Source: Haliclona indistincta (taxonomy: Eukaryota; Porifera; Demospongiae; Haplosclerida; Chalinidae). Taken from it: 64,000 nt of DNA. Below, piece after piece: positions 9,915 through 20,800 of this stretch (positions within the stretch are counted from its first letter, which is position 1; each line of letters opens with the position of its first letter). The stretch spans positions 8,002,191 through 8,066,190 of the forward strand of contig OZ024789.1 in assembly GCA_964017065.1 (NCBI GenBank). Reading direction: 5' to 3'. The notes under the pieces are model-generated. The model was not told the origin of the DNA and searched no databases. It saw nothing but the letters and a program-made list of their open reading frames with translations. The position numbers and the translations under genes were made by a program.

Positions 9915-10780
9915 AGAAAATATACATACGTAAGGGACATCCTGCTGCATTTTATTTTCGAGCGCATGCCTGTAATAAAATGGCAGGTTCTCAGCTAAAT
10001 GTAACACATAATGACTTTGAAAATTTTATACAACAACCAGAATGATCAAACATAATTATTTTATAGAAAGTTTTATCATCTTTCAATAATATTTGATTCA
10101 GTAGCAGCCATTTGATTGTAGGCATGCGCTCAAAAATAAAATGCAGCAGGAGGTCCCTTTTCTCATGCACAGTCACAATTCTGTAAAGAAGACATTGTTT
10201 TAAGCTTTGTGTTGCAACAGCCAAGTTATACTATCTCAAAATTTCCCATCTATGTAGTGAAGCTTAAAAATATTTGGTACACTTGACTTTTATCTCTAAC
10301 AAAATTCGACTCTTCACCAGCTGAAACTGAGCTTCTGTAGCATAATGTGAAATAGCACACTTCAAAAATTAATTACAAAGATATCATTATCGTATAGCTG
10401 TTGTTACATTTTTATAGAATTCGACATGGATGAACAGTTGGTGTACAATGCCGGCAATCCACTTGCTTGCAAATATAAAGAAGGTAAATAACAACTATAA
10501 TACGTAACAAGATCACTTCATGTGCTTGTTATTATATTAAAAATTGTACCGTGTCAATTAAAAATATTTTTTCCTGTTTTTTCCTTTTTTCAATACATAT
10601 AAATTCTAGGCAGTGAAGATGCCTAAATCCCATAGATCTACTTGTAGTAACAGTGTTTCCCATGCATGAACCTAATTTCAGTATTTTTAGTGTGAAACCA
10701 ATAAGAAGTACAGCATACTGTAAATCTGAGCATTTTCTTGGATAGCCTGGTTAAAAATGTGAATTTTTAACAATGAAATT
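9915..10780. repeat. Dispersed repeat, copy 2 of 2
   Basis: Homologous to 1-890. Here the hairpin MITE is near the left end, and the position occupied in copy 1 is empty (GATATCATTATCGTATAGC reads straight through). Non-coding. Confidence 0.75.
9932..10160. mobile_element. Hairpin MITE, second copy
   Basis: Same family as 252-476: GGGACATCCTGCTGCATTTT at the left and its near-complement ending GGAGGTCCCTTT at the right, with TTCGAGCGCATGC-type inner arms. No coding capacity. Confidence 0.7.
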
Positions 10781-12808
10781 TATTATCATTGCCGATAGGC
10801 AATGATATGTAGGGATGACATCGAATTAAGATGGCGGCTACTCATGTGTGAAAATTAGTTTTCGCACATATCTCTTCTGTTATACATTTCTACTGCATTT
10901 TAACTATCTCTGAGGGAATCTGAAGTGTAAGCGCTTGTAGGAAGTCTATGAAAGTCGCCGGGATTGCTTGCTTGACGACGAAAATCAAGATGGCGACTCT
11001 CAGAGAGCAAGTTTCAGATCGTCGCTGTTTTAGCGTTTATCGAGATTCTAGACATCTAGGATTGATCAGACGATTGTTCTGAGCATGAAAATACCTTTGG
11101 CAAAGCTGGCAGACGTTTCTAAAGTGGTAAAACAAAATCACCGCCCACGCGAATTGTTCATCTTCTTTCTTCTTCTTCTTCTTCTTCTTCTTCTTCTTCT
11201 TCTTCTTCTTCTTCTTCTTCTTTTGACAAGCCTAGCGCTGTCCTGAGTGAACGAATCACTACCAAACCTGCACCATCGCATGTGTATATATCTGGGGTAG
11301 TGCACTTAGTTCTTAGATAGGCATCAAACACCACCAGAAGCGAGTAATCCTTGAAAAACATGGTTTTTGGACCGTTTTGGACAGTTAGAGCGACTCCATT
11401 AATTAATAACCCTCTTGTCGCTGCTGATCATTGACTCCGCCCACATCAGCTTTTGAACTGAGCTCGGTTCTCACTTCTCTGGGCGCTTCAGCGCGCAAGC
11501 TAGAGCCTAGAGGTATGAACAAGCAGTATACCATACCCTGGGTAACACTGATCTGTCTATGCTGACATCATGACCCACGGCAGGTACGAACCGGACGACG
11601 GTGATGCTACCCGATCTCAAGGCTACTAGTTTCTTACACTACCCGGCGTAATCTATACCCATAGGACCCCTGTGCTGTTGACAACTGGACATTGATCATT
11701 GTAAAAAGCTAGAAGCCTCTGTGATCGTGATATCAACATCAACATGCAAGCCTGGGACTAGTCTACGGACTAGCCATGATCATCATAGTGTTCCACGGAG
11801 TTGTTAGTGTTAGTCTCTTCTTCATCCATCACAGTAGAAATATCATGTTTTCAACTCATACTCTCAACCTCTCTAACTAATTTAAACCTTTTCATTATTC
11901 TTGTGATTGCCGATAATAACATTCCATGTTTCTTGACTCTCTGTCTAGAGGCTATGTACCTTCTGATCTACTAGACTAGTACCTGCTGCTCACAGGGTTG
12001 TAAAAATGAAATAAAAGCTATAGCATAGAATACAGCTAACAAGTTCAAACTGATAGTGATCAAAAAAGTAACAAAAACAAGTAAAGTAAAAAAGTTTTAA
12101 TAAAAAAACTAAAAAGTGTAGGGATGACGCTTGCAAAAGTAAAGGAACAAGATGGGAGGATGCTTGCAAAAGTAAAGGAACAAGATGGGATGATGCTTGC
12201 AAAAGTAAAGGAACAAGATGGAATGATGATGCTTGCAAAAGTAAAGGAACAAGATGAGATGATGCTTGCAAAAGTAAAAGTCCCAAGTATCCCTACATCA
12301 GCGGCTTGAAGGAGGACGCAGTCCGATGAAGTAATTGACGGTTGTAAATAACTAGACTGAGGTATCTGTGTTTAGGAGGACGCAGTCCGATGAAGTAGTT
12401 GACAGTTGTAAATAACTAGAGGTATCTGTGTTTTGGAGGACGCAGTCCGATGAAGTAATTGACGGTTGTAAATAACTAGAGGTATCTATGGTTTGGAGGA
12501 CGCAGTCCGATTAAGTAATTGACAGTTGTAAAAGGTATAGGAAGAGCATTCCACAATTGTCAGTTGCATGTCATCGCAGCAAGCCGCTGATGTAGGGATA
12601 CTTGGGACTTTTACTTTTGCAAGCATCATCTCATCTTGTTCCTTTACTTTTGCAAGCATCATCATTCCATCTTGTTCCTTTACTTTTGCAAGCATCATCC
12701 CATCTTGTTCCTTTACTTTTGCAAGCATCCTCCCATCTTGTTCCTTTACTTTTGCAAGCGTCATCCCTACACTTTTTAGTTTTTTTATTAAAACTTTTTT
12801 ACTTTACT
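10781..12808. mobile_element. Fold-back composite element, copy 2
   Basis: It runs from a hairpin (ATCATTGCC-GATA-GGCAATGAT, 10785-10806) through an AAGATGGCGGCTAC block, a long CTT microsatellite (11161-11222) and ~800 bp of non-coding sequence to a terminal fold-back. It is collinear with 15845-17870 at high identity. No open frame is conserved between copies. It does not resemble a known superfamily closely. The hairpin plus microsatellite plus internal tandem repeats recall Helentron-derived non-autonomous elements, while the long arms recall Foldback elements. Confidence 0.75.
12079..12808. repeat. Fold-back module: 229-bp arms with internal tandem repeats
   Basis: Arms 12079-12307 and 12581-12808 are near-perfect complements. 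Each arm is itself built of about five ~30-bp tandem repeats around CTTGCAAAAGTAAAGGAACA. The ~270-bp loop holds four ~60-bp repeats starting GGAGGACGCAGTCCGAT. The short repetitive frames read from the arms are by-products of the tandem repeats, not genes. Confidence 0.85.
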
Positions 12809-13133
12809 TTAATAATTATGTGTGAGCCAAAGTGTAATTAGCCTTGTACTCAGCGGGTCAGTTTCCGTTGGAAATTAGGCCTGCATGGTAACAAGTGACA
12901 TTGCATGTGTCAACAGTTTTGCGTGAAATACGTATGACACACATATAGGGTGGAGAATGGAGATAATAATTATTGTTAATGCGTCATCACACAGAAGCTT
13001 TTATCACAGTTTTCTGGTGCTAAATTTGGTAATCAGAAGACTGAAGGCTAGGTTGAAAATACTTACTTTACGCAAACCTATCATCCTTCCAGTACAGATC
13101 CAGTCATTTGTTACTTCTGTTAATTTTGCTATA

Positions 13134-13289
13134 ATGGCAGGACTATCAGTAGCATCTTTCATCATACTGATTCTGGTAGTAGTGTTGATAGTACAATGCT
13201 ATGCATTCTACTGCCGTCGACACTGCATGATGACTGAGGGACCAAGATACAGAGTTGTGACAGAGACAACAGTTAATGATGACTTATAG
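13134..13289 (+). CDS. Possible single-pass membrane tail exon
   Basis: An open frame from ATGGCAGGACTATC encodes a strong hydrophobic segment (ASFIILILVVVLIVQCYAFY), a basic stop-transfer (CRRHC) and a short tail ending in NDDL. It could be the last coding part of a membrane protein or a fragment of the degenerate gene just downstream. No acceptor site or partner exon is convincing, and the upstream DNA is transposon. Confidence 0.3.
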   Translation: MAGLSVASFIILILVVVLIVQCYAFYCRRHCMMTEGPRYRVVTETTVNDDL

Positions 13290-13473
13290 ATGTGATATCA
13301 TGCTGACTAAGACTGCATGTCATGACTATATTACTGTTGCTATTACATTACTATTATGTGTCAAGTTATGTATCACTGAGAACCCACTATAACCAGTAGA
13401 TTTATAAGAGCTAGTGTACATGTTCTGTTTCTGATTTTCTAATAATAATAATCTTGCTAACATTAACACTACA

Positions 13474-14695
13474 ATGGATAGTTCAACAATCTGCAAAATG
13501 TCCAAGTTCATCATCGCCAAGTGCTCACAGAGTCAGCTGCCGTACAAATACCGCGAACGAGAAGGATTGTTCAGCTCACACACTCAGTATGGAGCCATCA
13601 AGCTGAAGCAGTTCTCATTACTAGGAGAAACAGCACCAGAGGATACAGACACACTCTGTACAGCCCTCATGTTCTACCAGCAGCAGATGTCTAGTCCTCT
13701 GACTGTTGATACTACTGAGGGTTTGTGATCGTTCAGGATCTTGAGCCTTATCTACAGGTTTGTGTAGTTATTTTCTATACCTGTATTATGTAGTGCTATT
13801 AATTTTTGTGTTGTTTTTACATCATTCTGAAGTGAAACAGGAGTATGTGAAGTGGACTGCAGACCGTACCACACTAGAAATTCGCTTTAGTGATGATCCT
13901 AGTCCTGTGATTGAGATTGATCAGCAAGAATATGAGGTTAGTTCATGCCGGGAAAATTCTTCCTCTACCCTCTGTTTCTCAGGTAAGCAGAGTGTTTTCT
14001 TCTAGATAAGATAACATTTTGCAGATGTCTAAAGCTGCTATCCAGAACTACCAAATTGGTAGAAGAATCCCTCACTGTGGATTTGTGAGTTAGACCTGTT
14101 GTCAGAGCAAGTTCAACGACTGCGTCACAAAGTGATCCTTAAAGGAATTACATCTCCCAAAGACTTCCACATACACTATCCTCAGCCTAAAGGTGATAAA
14201 GCTACTGCAAGTAATTGTCAAGGTTTACTGAATGATGCAGTGTCTTCTGCGAATACAGCATCACCATTAGCAACACAACCCTCAACTGCACCACCTGACT
14301 CAACAGCCATAAGCACCACAGAGAACGCCAGGTAACCATGCATGTATGTGTATGAGCAACATCATGCACTGTATGTGCTTCACAGACCAGCTGGATGCAG
14401 CCTATTCTCAAGCTCCCAAAACTTCTTAGCCTTGTTGCTAAGAAGATACCAACCAAGTGGTACGAGATGGGAGCACTGTTAGATAAACAACAACACTCAA
14501 CACAATTTGAGACTCAGACCAATAATCCAGTTCTTAGCTGGTTTATGCATGGTGTTTGTCCAATAGAAACGAAAGCAGAAGATTCCATGCAGCTGGGAGA
14601 CTATTATCAGCACTCTAGATGAAGCTGATGAGAACAGTACTACAGCTACTGGGATCAGGGAATGGTTGAATATAGCCATAACTATACTATTATCA
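13474..14695 (+). pseudogene. Degenerate Death-domain gene
   Basis: Exon-like pieces with coding character follow one another: KYREREGLFSSHTQYGAIKL (first exon, with QQQMSSPLTVDTTE near its end), VKWTADRTTLEIRFSDDP (exon around 13830-13935), LSEQVQRLRHKVILKG (around 14098), and from 14386 a Death-domain-like segment LPKLLSLVAKKIPTKWYEMG continuing in another frame with WETIISTLDEADENS. Frame breaks occur after TTEG near 13728, near 14070-14095, at the 14334/14386 junction and near 14600. The pieces match demosponge Death-domain families in style. Sequencing error is an alternative to true decay. It lies between two transposon copies. Confidence 0.55.
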
Positions 14696-14740
14696 TGAAG
14701 TATAGTACCACATTTTGCTTATACATAATAAAAGATAATT

Positions 14741-15607
14741 GGGGCGAGCCTGAGCGAGCCCCACATTGATTGGCACAATGGCCCACGCGGCGGGGAATGT
14801 ATCTATCTGGCTGGCTGGCTATCTGTCACGGGGTAGCGTTTGTCCTTTTCAATGTTCCCGAGAACTAGGAAACGCCCTCTTTAGCACGTGCGCACATTAT
14901 AATTGGCGCTTGGTTTCAAACAAGCTGATAATTATTACCTGGCATTCTGGCAATGACGCAGATGACTCAGGGACGACAACAACAGAGATCAGAGACACCT
15001 GAAAAGCAACAACTTTATACGACAAGGCCGCTACCAGAAAGTCACCCGATGAACGTGAAAGCGGACGTGAAGCGACAAAAAGAATATCAAAGGGCCTACC
15101 GGAGACGCCGGCGGAAAGCAGTAGCTGCAACAGAGCAAACAGTAACTTAGGTACGTCTAATGAGCTCGTGTGTGATAGCAGTAGAGCCTGCAGTGAGTGA
15201 GGAGACCGAGGAAGTCACTCATCTGACAAAAGTCACTCATCTCATCTTCCGGTACATTGTTCCCATGACGCTTAGGCAAGGAATACGCTCAGCAAGAGAT
15301 AATTGGAGAAACTGCACCATATCTGCACTGATTCTATTCACCATCAACAAACCCATTAGCGCTGTTAAATATTAACATTATAGCACAGAAATCTGTGGTG
15401 AAACTGGTGTTCACATAATACAGACTTATCTACTAAAAATAATCTGGACTCACCACATAACCTGGTGCAAATAATAATTATAATTTATGTTATACACTAA
15501 CAAGGCTAAATTATTATAATTTATGTTATACACTAACAAGGCTAAATTATTATAATTTATGTTATACACTAACAAGGCTAAATTATATCAATGCTCAGGC
15601 TCGCCCC
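14741..15607. mobile_element. 867-bp element with 15-bp perfect TIRs
   Basis: Left end GGGGCGAGCCTGAGC and right end GCTCAGGCTCGCCCC are exact complements. Inside is a 65-codon frame (14953-15150) with a basic helix (KRQKEYQRAYRRRRRK) that may be a transposase or DNA-binding remnant, and a 36-bp tandem repeat near the right end. No target-site duplication was evident. Confidence 0.6.
15481..15588. repeat. 36-bp tandem repeat, three copies
   Basis: The unit begins TAATTTATGTTATACACTAA and is repeated three times without change. It lies at the right end of the 14741-15607 element. Confidence 0.85.
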
Positions 15608-15844
15608 TGCCATTCCATGAATGTACTAGTTATATTTAACAGTGGAGAGTGCAATTAAACTTTCTCTGGTCGTCATATCTACATGTAGCATGTCTAAAAT
15701 TTTACAAGTAGTAAAACAAGTTATTAGTCGCGTATTCTATTATGTTCTATCGTTCCCTCAAACTGTCACAGTATTGGGGAGGTAGCATTATACTCCATTA
15801 TTATTTTTATTTCAAATCTTGTTTCTATTCTTTTCCGATACATG

Positions 15845-17870
15845 TTATTATCATTGCCGATAGGCAATGATATGTAGGGATGACATCGAATTAAGATGGC
15901 GGCTACTCATGTGTGAAAATGAGTTTTCGCACATATCTCAACTATTATACATCTATACTGCATTTTAACTATCTCTAAGTGACTCTGAAGTGTAAGCGCT
16001 TGTAGGACGTCTATGAAAGTCGCCGGGACTACTTGTTTGACGACGAAAATCAAGATGGCGACTCTCAGAGAGCAGTTGCAGATCTTCGTTGTTATAGCAT
16101 TTGTCGAGATTCTAGACATCTAGGATTGATCAGACGATTGTTCTGAGCATGGAAATACCTTTGGCGAAGCTGGCAGACGTTTCTAAAAAATCGCCGCCCA
16201 CGCGAATTGTTCATCTTCTTTCTTCTTCTTCTTCTTCTTCTTCTTCTTCTTCTTTTGACAAGCATAGCGCTGTCCTGAGTGAACGAATCACTACCAAACC
16301 TGCACCATCGCATGTGTATACATCTGGGGTAGTGCACTTACTTCTTAGATAGGCATCAAACACTACCAGAAGCGAGTAATCCTTGAAAAACATGGTTTTT
16401 TGACCGTTTTGGACTGTTAGAGCGACTTCATTAATTAACCCTCTTGTCGCTGCTGATCATTGACTCCGCCCACATCAGTTTTGAACTGAGCTCGATTCTC
16501 GAACAGCTTCGCTTTGTCTCTGCTCAGGGCGCTTCAGCGCGCAAGCTTAGAGCCTAGACGTATGAACATTTGTTTAAAGCAGTATACTATACCCTGGGTA
16601 ACACTGATCTGTCTATGACTATGCTGACATCGTGACCCACGGCAGGCGCCGGCGAACCTTCTCACTGCGGACTCCATCTAGGCTTACACTACGCGGCGTA
16701 AGCTGTACCTATAGGACCCCTGTGCTGTTGACAACTGGACATTGATCATTGTAAAAAGCTAGAAGCCTCTGTGATCGTGATATTGACATCAACATGCAAG
16801 CCTGGGACTAGTCCGTCACAATACGGACTCAGATAGCCGCTTCCAGCCCGCCATGATCATCATAGTATTGCACTGAGTTGTTAGTGTTAGTCTCTTCTTC
16901 ATCCATTACAGTGCTAAGAAATATCATGTTGTCAACTCATACCCTCAACCTTTCCAACTAATTTAAACCTTTTCATTGTTCTTGTGCATTCCATGTTCCT
17001 CAAGTTGACTCTCTGTCTAGAGGCTATATATATACACCTTCTGATCTACTAGACTAGTAACTGCTGCTCACAGAGTTGTAAAAATGAAATAAAAGCTAGC
17101 ATAGAATACAGCTAATAAATTCAAACTGATAGTGATCAAAAAAGTAACAGGAACAAGTAAAGTAAAAAAGTTTTAATAAAAAAACTAAAAAGTGTAGGGA
17201 TGACGCTTGCAAAAGTAAAGGAACAAGATGGGATGATGCTTGCAAAAGTAAAGGAACAAGATGGGATGATGCTTGCAAAAGTAAAGGAACAAGATGGGAT
17301 GATGCTTGCAAAGTAGAGGAACAAGATGGGATGATGGTTGCAAAAGTGAAGGAATAATGCTTGCAAATGTAAAAGTCCCAAGTATCCCTACATCAGCGGC
17401 TTGAAGGAGGACGCAGTCCGATGAAGTAATTGACGGTTGTAAATACTGAACTAGACTGAGGTATCTGTGTTATGAGGACGCAGTCCGATGAAGTAGTTGA
17501 CAGTTGTAAATAACTAGAGGTATCTGTGTTTTGGAGGACGCAGTCCGATTAAGTAATTGACGGTTGTAAAAGGTATAGGAAGAGGATTGCGCATTATTTT
17601 GTCAGTTGCATGTTGTCGCAGCAAGCCGCTGATGTAGGGATACTTGGGACTTTTACATTTGCAAGCATTATTCCTTCACTTTTGCAACCATCATCCCATC
17701 TTGTTCCTCTACTTTGCAAGCATCATCCCATCTTGTTCCTTTACTTTTGCAAGCATCATCCCATCTTGTTCCTTTACTTTTGCAAGCATCATCCCATCTT
17801 GTTCCTTTACTTTTGCAAGCGTCATCCCTACACTTTTTAGTTTTTTTATTAAAACTTTTTTACTTTACTT
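15845..17870. mobile_element. Fold-back composite element, copy 3
   Basis: It is collinear with 10781-12808, including the hairpin (15850-15871), CTT microsatellite (16208-16254), and fold-back with arms 17155-17402 and 17623-17870 (248 bp each) around three ~60-bp GGACGCAGTCCG repeats. It lacks the dispersed repeat that precedes copies 1 and 2, so the hairpin probably marks the true left end. It ends about 30 bp from the truncated acidic-protein gene copy. Confidence 0.75.
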
Positions 17871-17895
17871 TTGTACTTGTGTTTACTCGGTGTTT

Positions 17896-20800
17896 TTACT
17901 CAACGTCGTTTTTTCCTGCAGTATCTCTGCGTGTCTTGATCAGTCCAGTTTCTGCCAAAAGAGAATAATAATCACATAAACATACACACACTCTATCTCT
18001 TCTCTCTTTTACTCACTCACTCTCTCACCTTGTACGTTAGGATCAGCCATTGTGCAGTCTACTTGTGTGCACTCAACTTTACCATACAAACACTGACACG
18101 TGTTGCAGTCAATTTGAATTTTTTCTCCATGGTGAAGTTTTTCTCCTTTCTTTGTCATGCATGGACTCTCTTCTACATTTTGGTCTTCACCAAGCTCTGT
18201 GATTTGTCCAGGGTCTTCTTGAACCAGTTGGCGAGTATGGTAAGGACTCTTGGCTTTCTTGTGGTGTGGAGTAGTGCTGGAGTGATGCTGAATTAATGAT
18301 TTCAGGTGTTGAGGTACTATGAGATAATTATAAAAGTCTTAAAGTTGCAAGCAGTGTACGTTGGTGATTGGCTTACTAGGCAAGGGTTGCTTATGAGCGC
18401 GATGTCTATGGTGCTTTCTTCCAGAGGATGATTCTTTAAAAAATAATTTTTATCATACAATGCAAAAGGCAGTTTTTTCTTGTGAACGTACTCATATTGT
18501 GCATCGTCATTAGTTGCTTTCGTCTCAACTTCTCCTGTTCGTGTGCTCTGAGTATGTTTTTACCTGTGTGCAATAAACATGTCTGTAAAGTCTCTTCTGA
18601 TTATTATTATTATAAGCTCACTTGGTTTCACAGACACAGTCTTGTGTTTATGCGATGACTCATGCCTGATATAAGCTGCAAAAAATTAATACATGCATGT
18701 ACTCAAATTCATTGTTACTTTGTATAACTCACCTGCTCGTGAAGTTCTGGAAGAAGAATTTGATGAGGTACTGTTCTCTTGGTCTGTTTGAATTGTCGTG
18801 GTGTTGTACTTGGTAGGATTTTGACTGAGCTTAGGTGATATTTCTTCGTAGGAAAAGCCAGGAAGCTTGATGTTAATCCGCTTCATCAACTCTGCCCATT
18901 CCTTCAAGTCGAGCTCGAGGAGATGAGAGACAATGGCTACCTTTTGGAAGTTTGGATGAAGGTCAGTGAATCGCTTGGCACGAGATGAATCATCTTCAGG
19001 TTTCTGCAATGCACTGAGAGCTGTCATTGCTTCCTCCATGATTTTATCCAGTTTATTCTTGGCAGTATCCATAGCAGACTGAAGAGCTGGAATGCTCACT
19101 TGATCTTTATCTGAATCAGTGTCTATGATTGTGTCCTTCTCCTTTCCCTTTTTTCCCTTCTTTTTCTTACTCTCATGACGACCTTTGAGTACCTTTATTA
19201 CAGCTTCCATATTTTCTGCTTTTCCAATCAATTTTGCGACAGCTTTCAGAGCCTCTTCTGCACTCTTTGCTGCCTCCTTCATTTCCATGTCCATCTTGTC
19301 TAGCATTTTCTCAGCATTCTTTGAAGATCTTGCACCGGATTTCATATGTTTTGCGGTATCACGCATAGATCTTGCTGCTTCAAGCACTTCACGTTCTCTT
19401 TCTCTTGCTTTGTTGAGTATTCTCTCTGCCTTTTCAAGTTCAGCACCTTCTTTCTCTTCTTCGTCCACTACTTTTTGAGCAACCTCAATAGCCTTCAACT
19501 TTTGCTTGGCTTTAGAAATCACTTTTTTGGCATCATCTATAGCCTTTTGAATCCTGTTTGCAACATTTGGTGGTAACTTGCCACAGCGATCAGGCATTAA
19601 TTCCATTTCAGGCATTGATTCCATTTCACGCTTTTCACGAGATGAAGTTTTCTTGCCTGGTGTTCTAGAAGATTGAGCAGATTTTTTGTCCTGAGAATGG
19701 GGTGCTTTAGCAGCTTTTTTATGCTGAGAATGGCTAGCAGGTTGAGCAGCCTGAGGATGACTAGCTGGTTCAGCAGACTGAGCTGATTGACTGGTTTCTT
19801 TGTTCTGAGAATGTGTACCAGAAGATTGAACAGCTTCTGGCAGATGAGAGATGCTCTTTGAACCAATCTTACGTACAGCTACAGCAATCAGATTATCAAG
19901 GGAAACAAGTCCTTTTATGTATCTGGCAACTCCTTCCAAAAACCAAGCCTGATCTTGTAGAGCGCCGACAACGCCCACCTGCAGCTCAATTTTTGCTTGA
20001 ATCTTCTGAATCAGCTCTTTTTCCATAATCTTGTGTTCCTCAAGGGACATTGGTTTACCTTTGCTATCAACTCCTTCTCTGAGACTATGACGAACGACTT
20101 CGAGATCACGAGGAGAAAGCTGGTGAGAGGACTTCAAGTCAGGCAAAGTTTGACGCGTATTGGATGAGTCTCGTGAAGCAGATTTCTTATGATTGAGAGA
20201 TTTCTTGATCTTTTGAAAGACGACACTATCTTGTCTTTGAACTGATTTAGAAGCCTTAGCAGAAGAAACACTCCTCTTTATGTCATTAACCATATCTCCA
20301 TCTTCTGTATCACTTTCTTGCTTCATTTCTCCATCAACGAAATCATTTTCCATTCTCTCTTTAGTCATTTTCTCATTATCTTTATCCATTTCTTCAAAAT
20401 CATCCTCGTCCATTTCTCCATTCTTGTGCATCTCCCAATTATCCTTATCCATTCCATCATCCATCGGTTCATCTTTCATAACATCATCCATTTTGTCAGA
20501 ATCAGACTTGTCCATTTTCTCGGGGACGTCAGCAAAGATATCTTCAGATTTATGACCATACAATTCTCCATTCTTGTCCATCTCCCAATTATCCTCATCC
20601 ATTTTATCATCCTTAGGTTCATTTTTCATAACATCATCCATTTTGTCAGAATCAGACTTGTCCATTTTCTCAGGGACGTCAACAAAGATATCTTCAGATT
20701 CATGTCCATACAATTTTCCATTCTTGTCCATCTCCCAATTATCCTCATCCATTTTATCATCCTTAGGTTCATTCTTCATAACATAATCCATTTTGACAGA

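Noticed and set aside
12124..12841. Repetitive frames such as MLAKVKEQDG on both strands
   Set aside because: They come from the ~30-bp tandem repeats of the fold-back arms, appear on both strands, and have no start context or splicing.
13474..14695. Intact plus-strand gene
   Set aside because: No combination of GT..AG introns that I tried kept all coding-like pieces in one frame.
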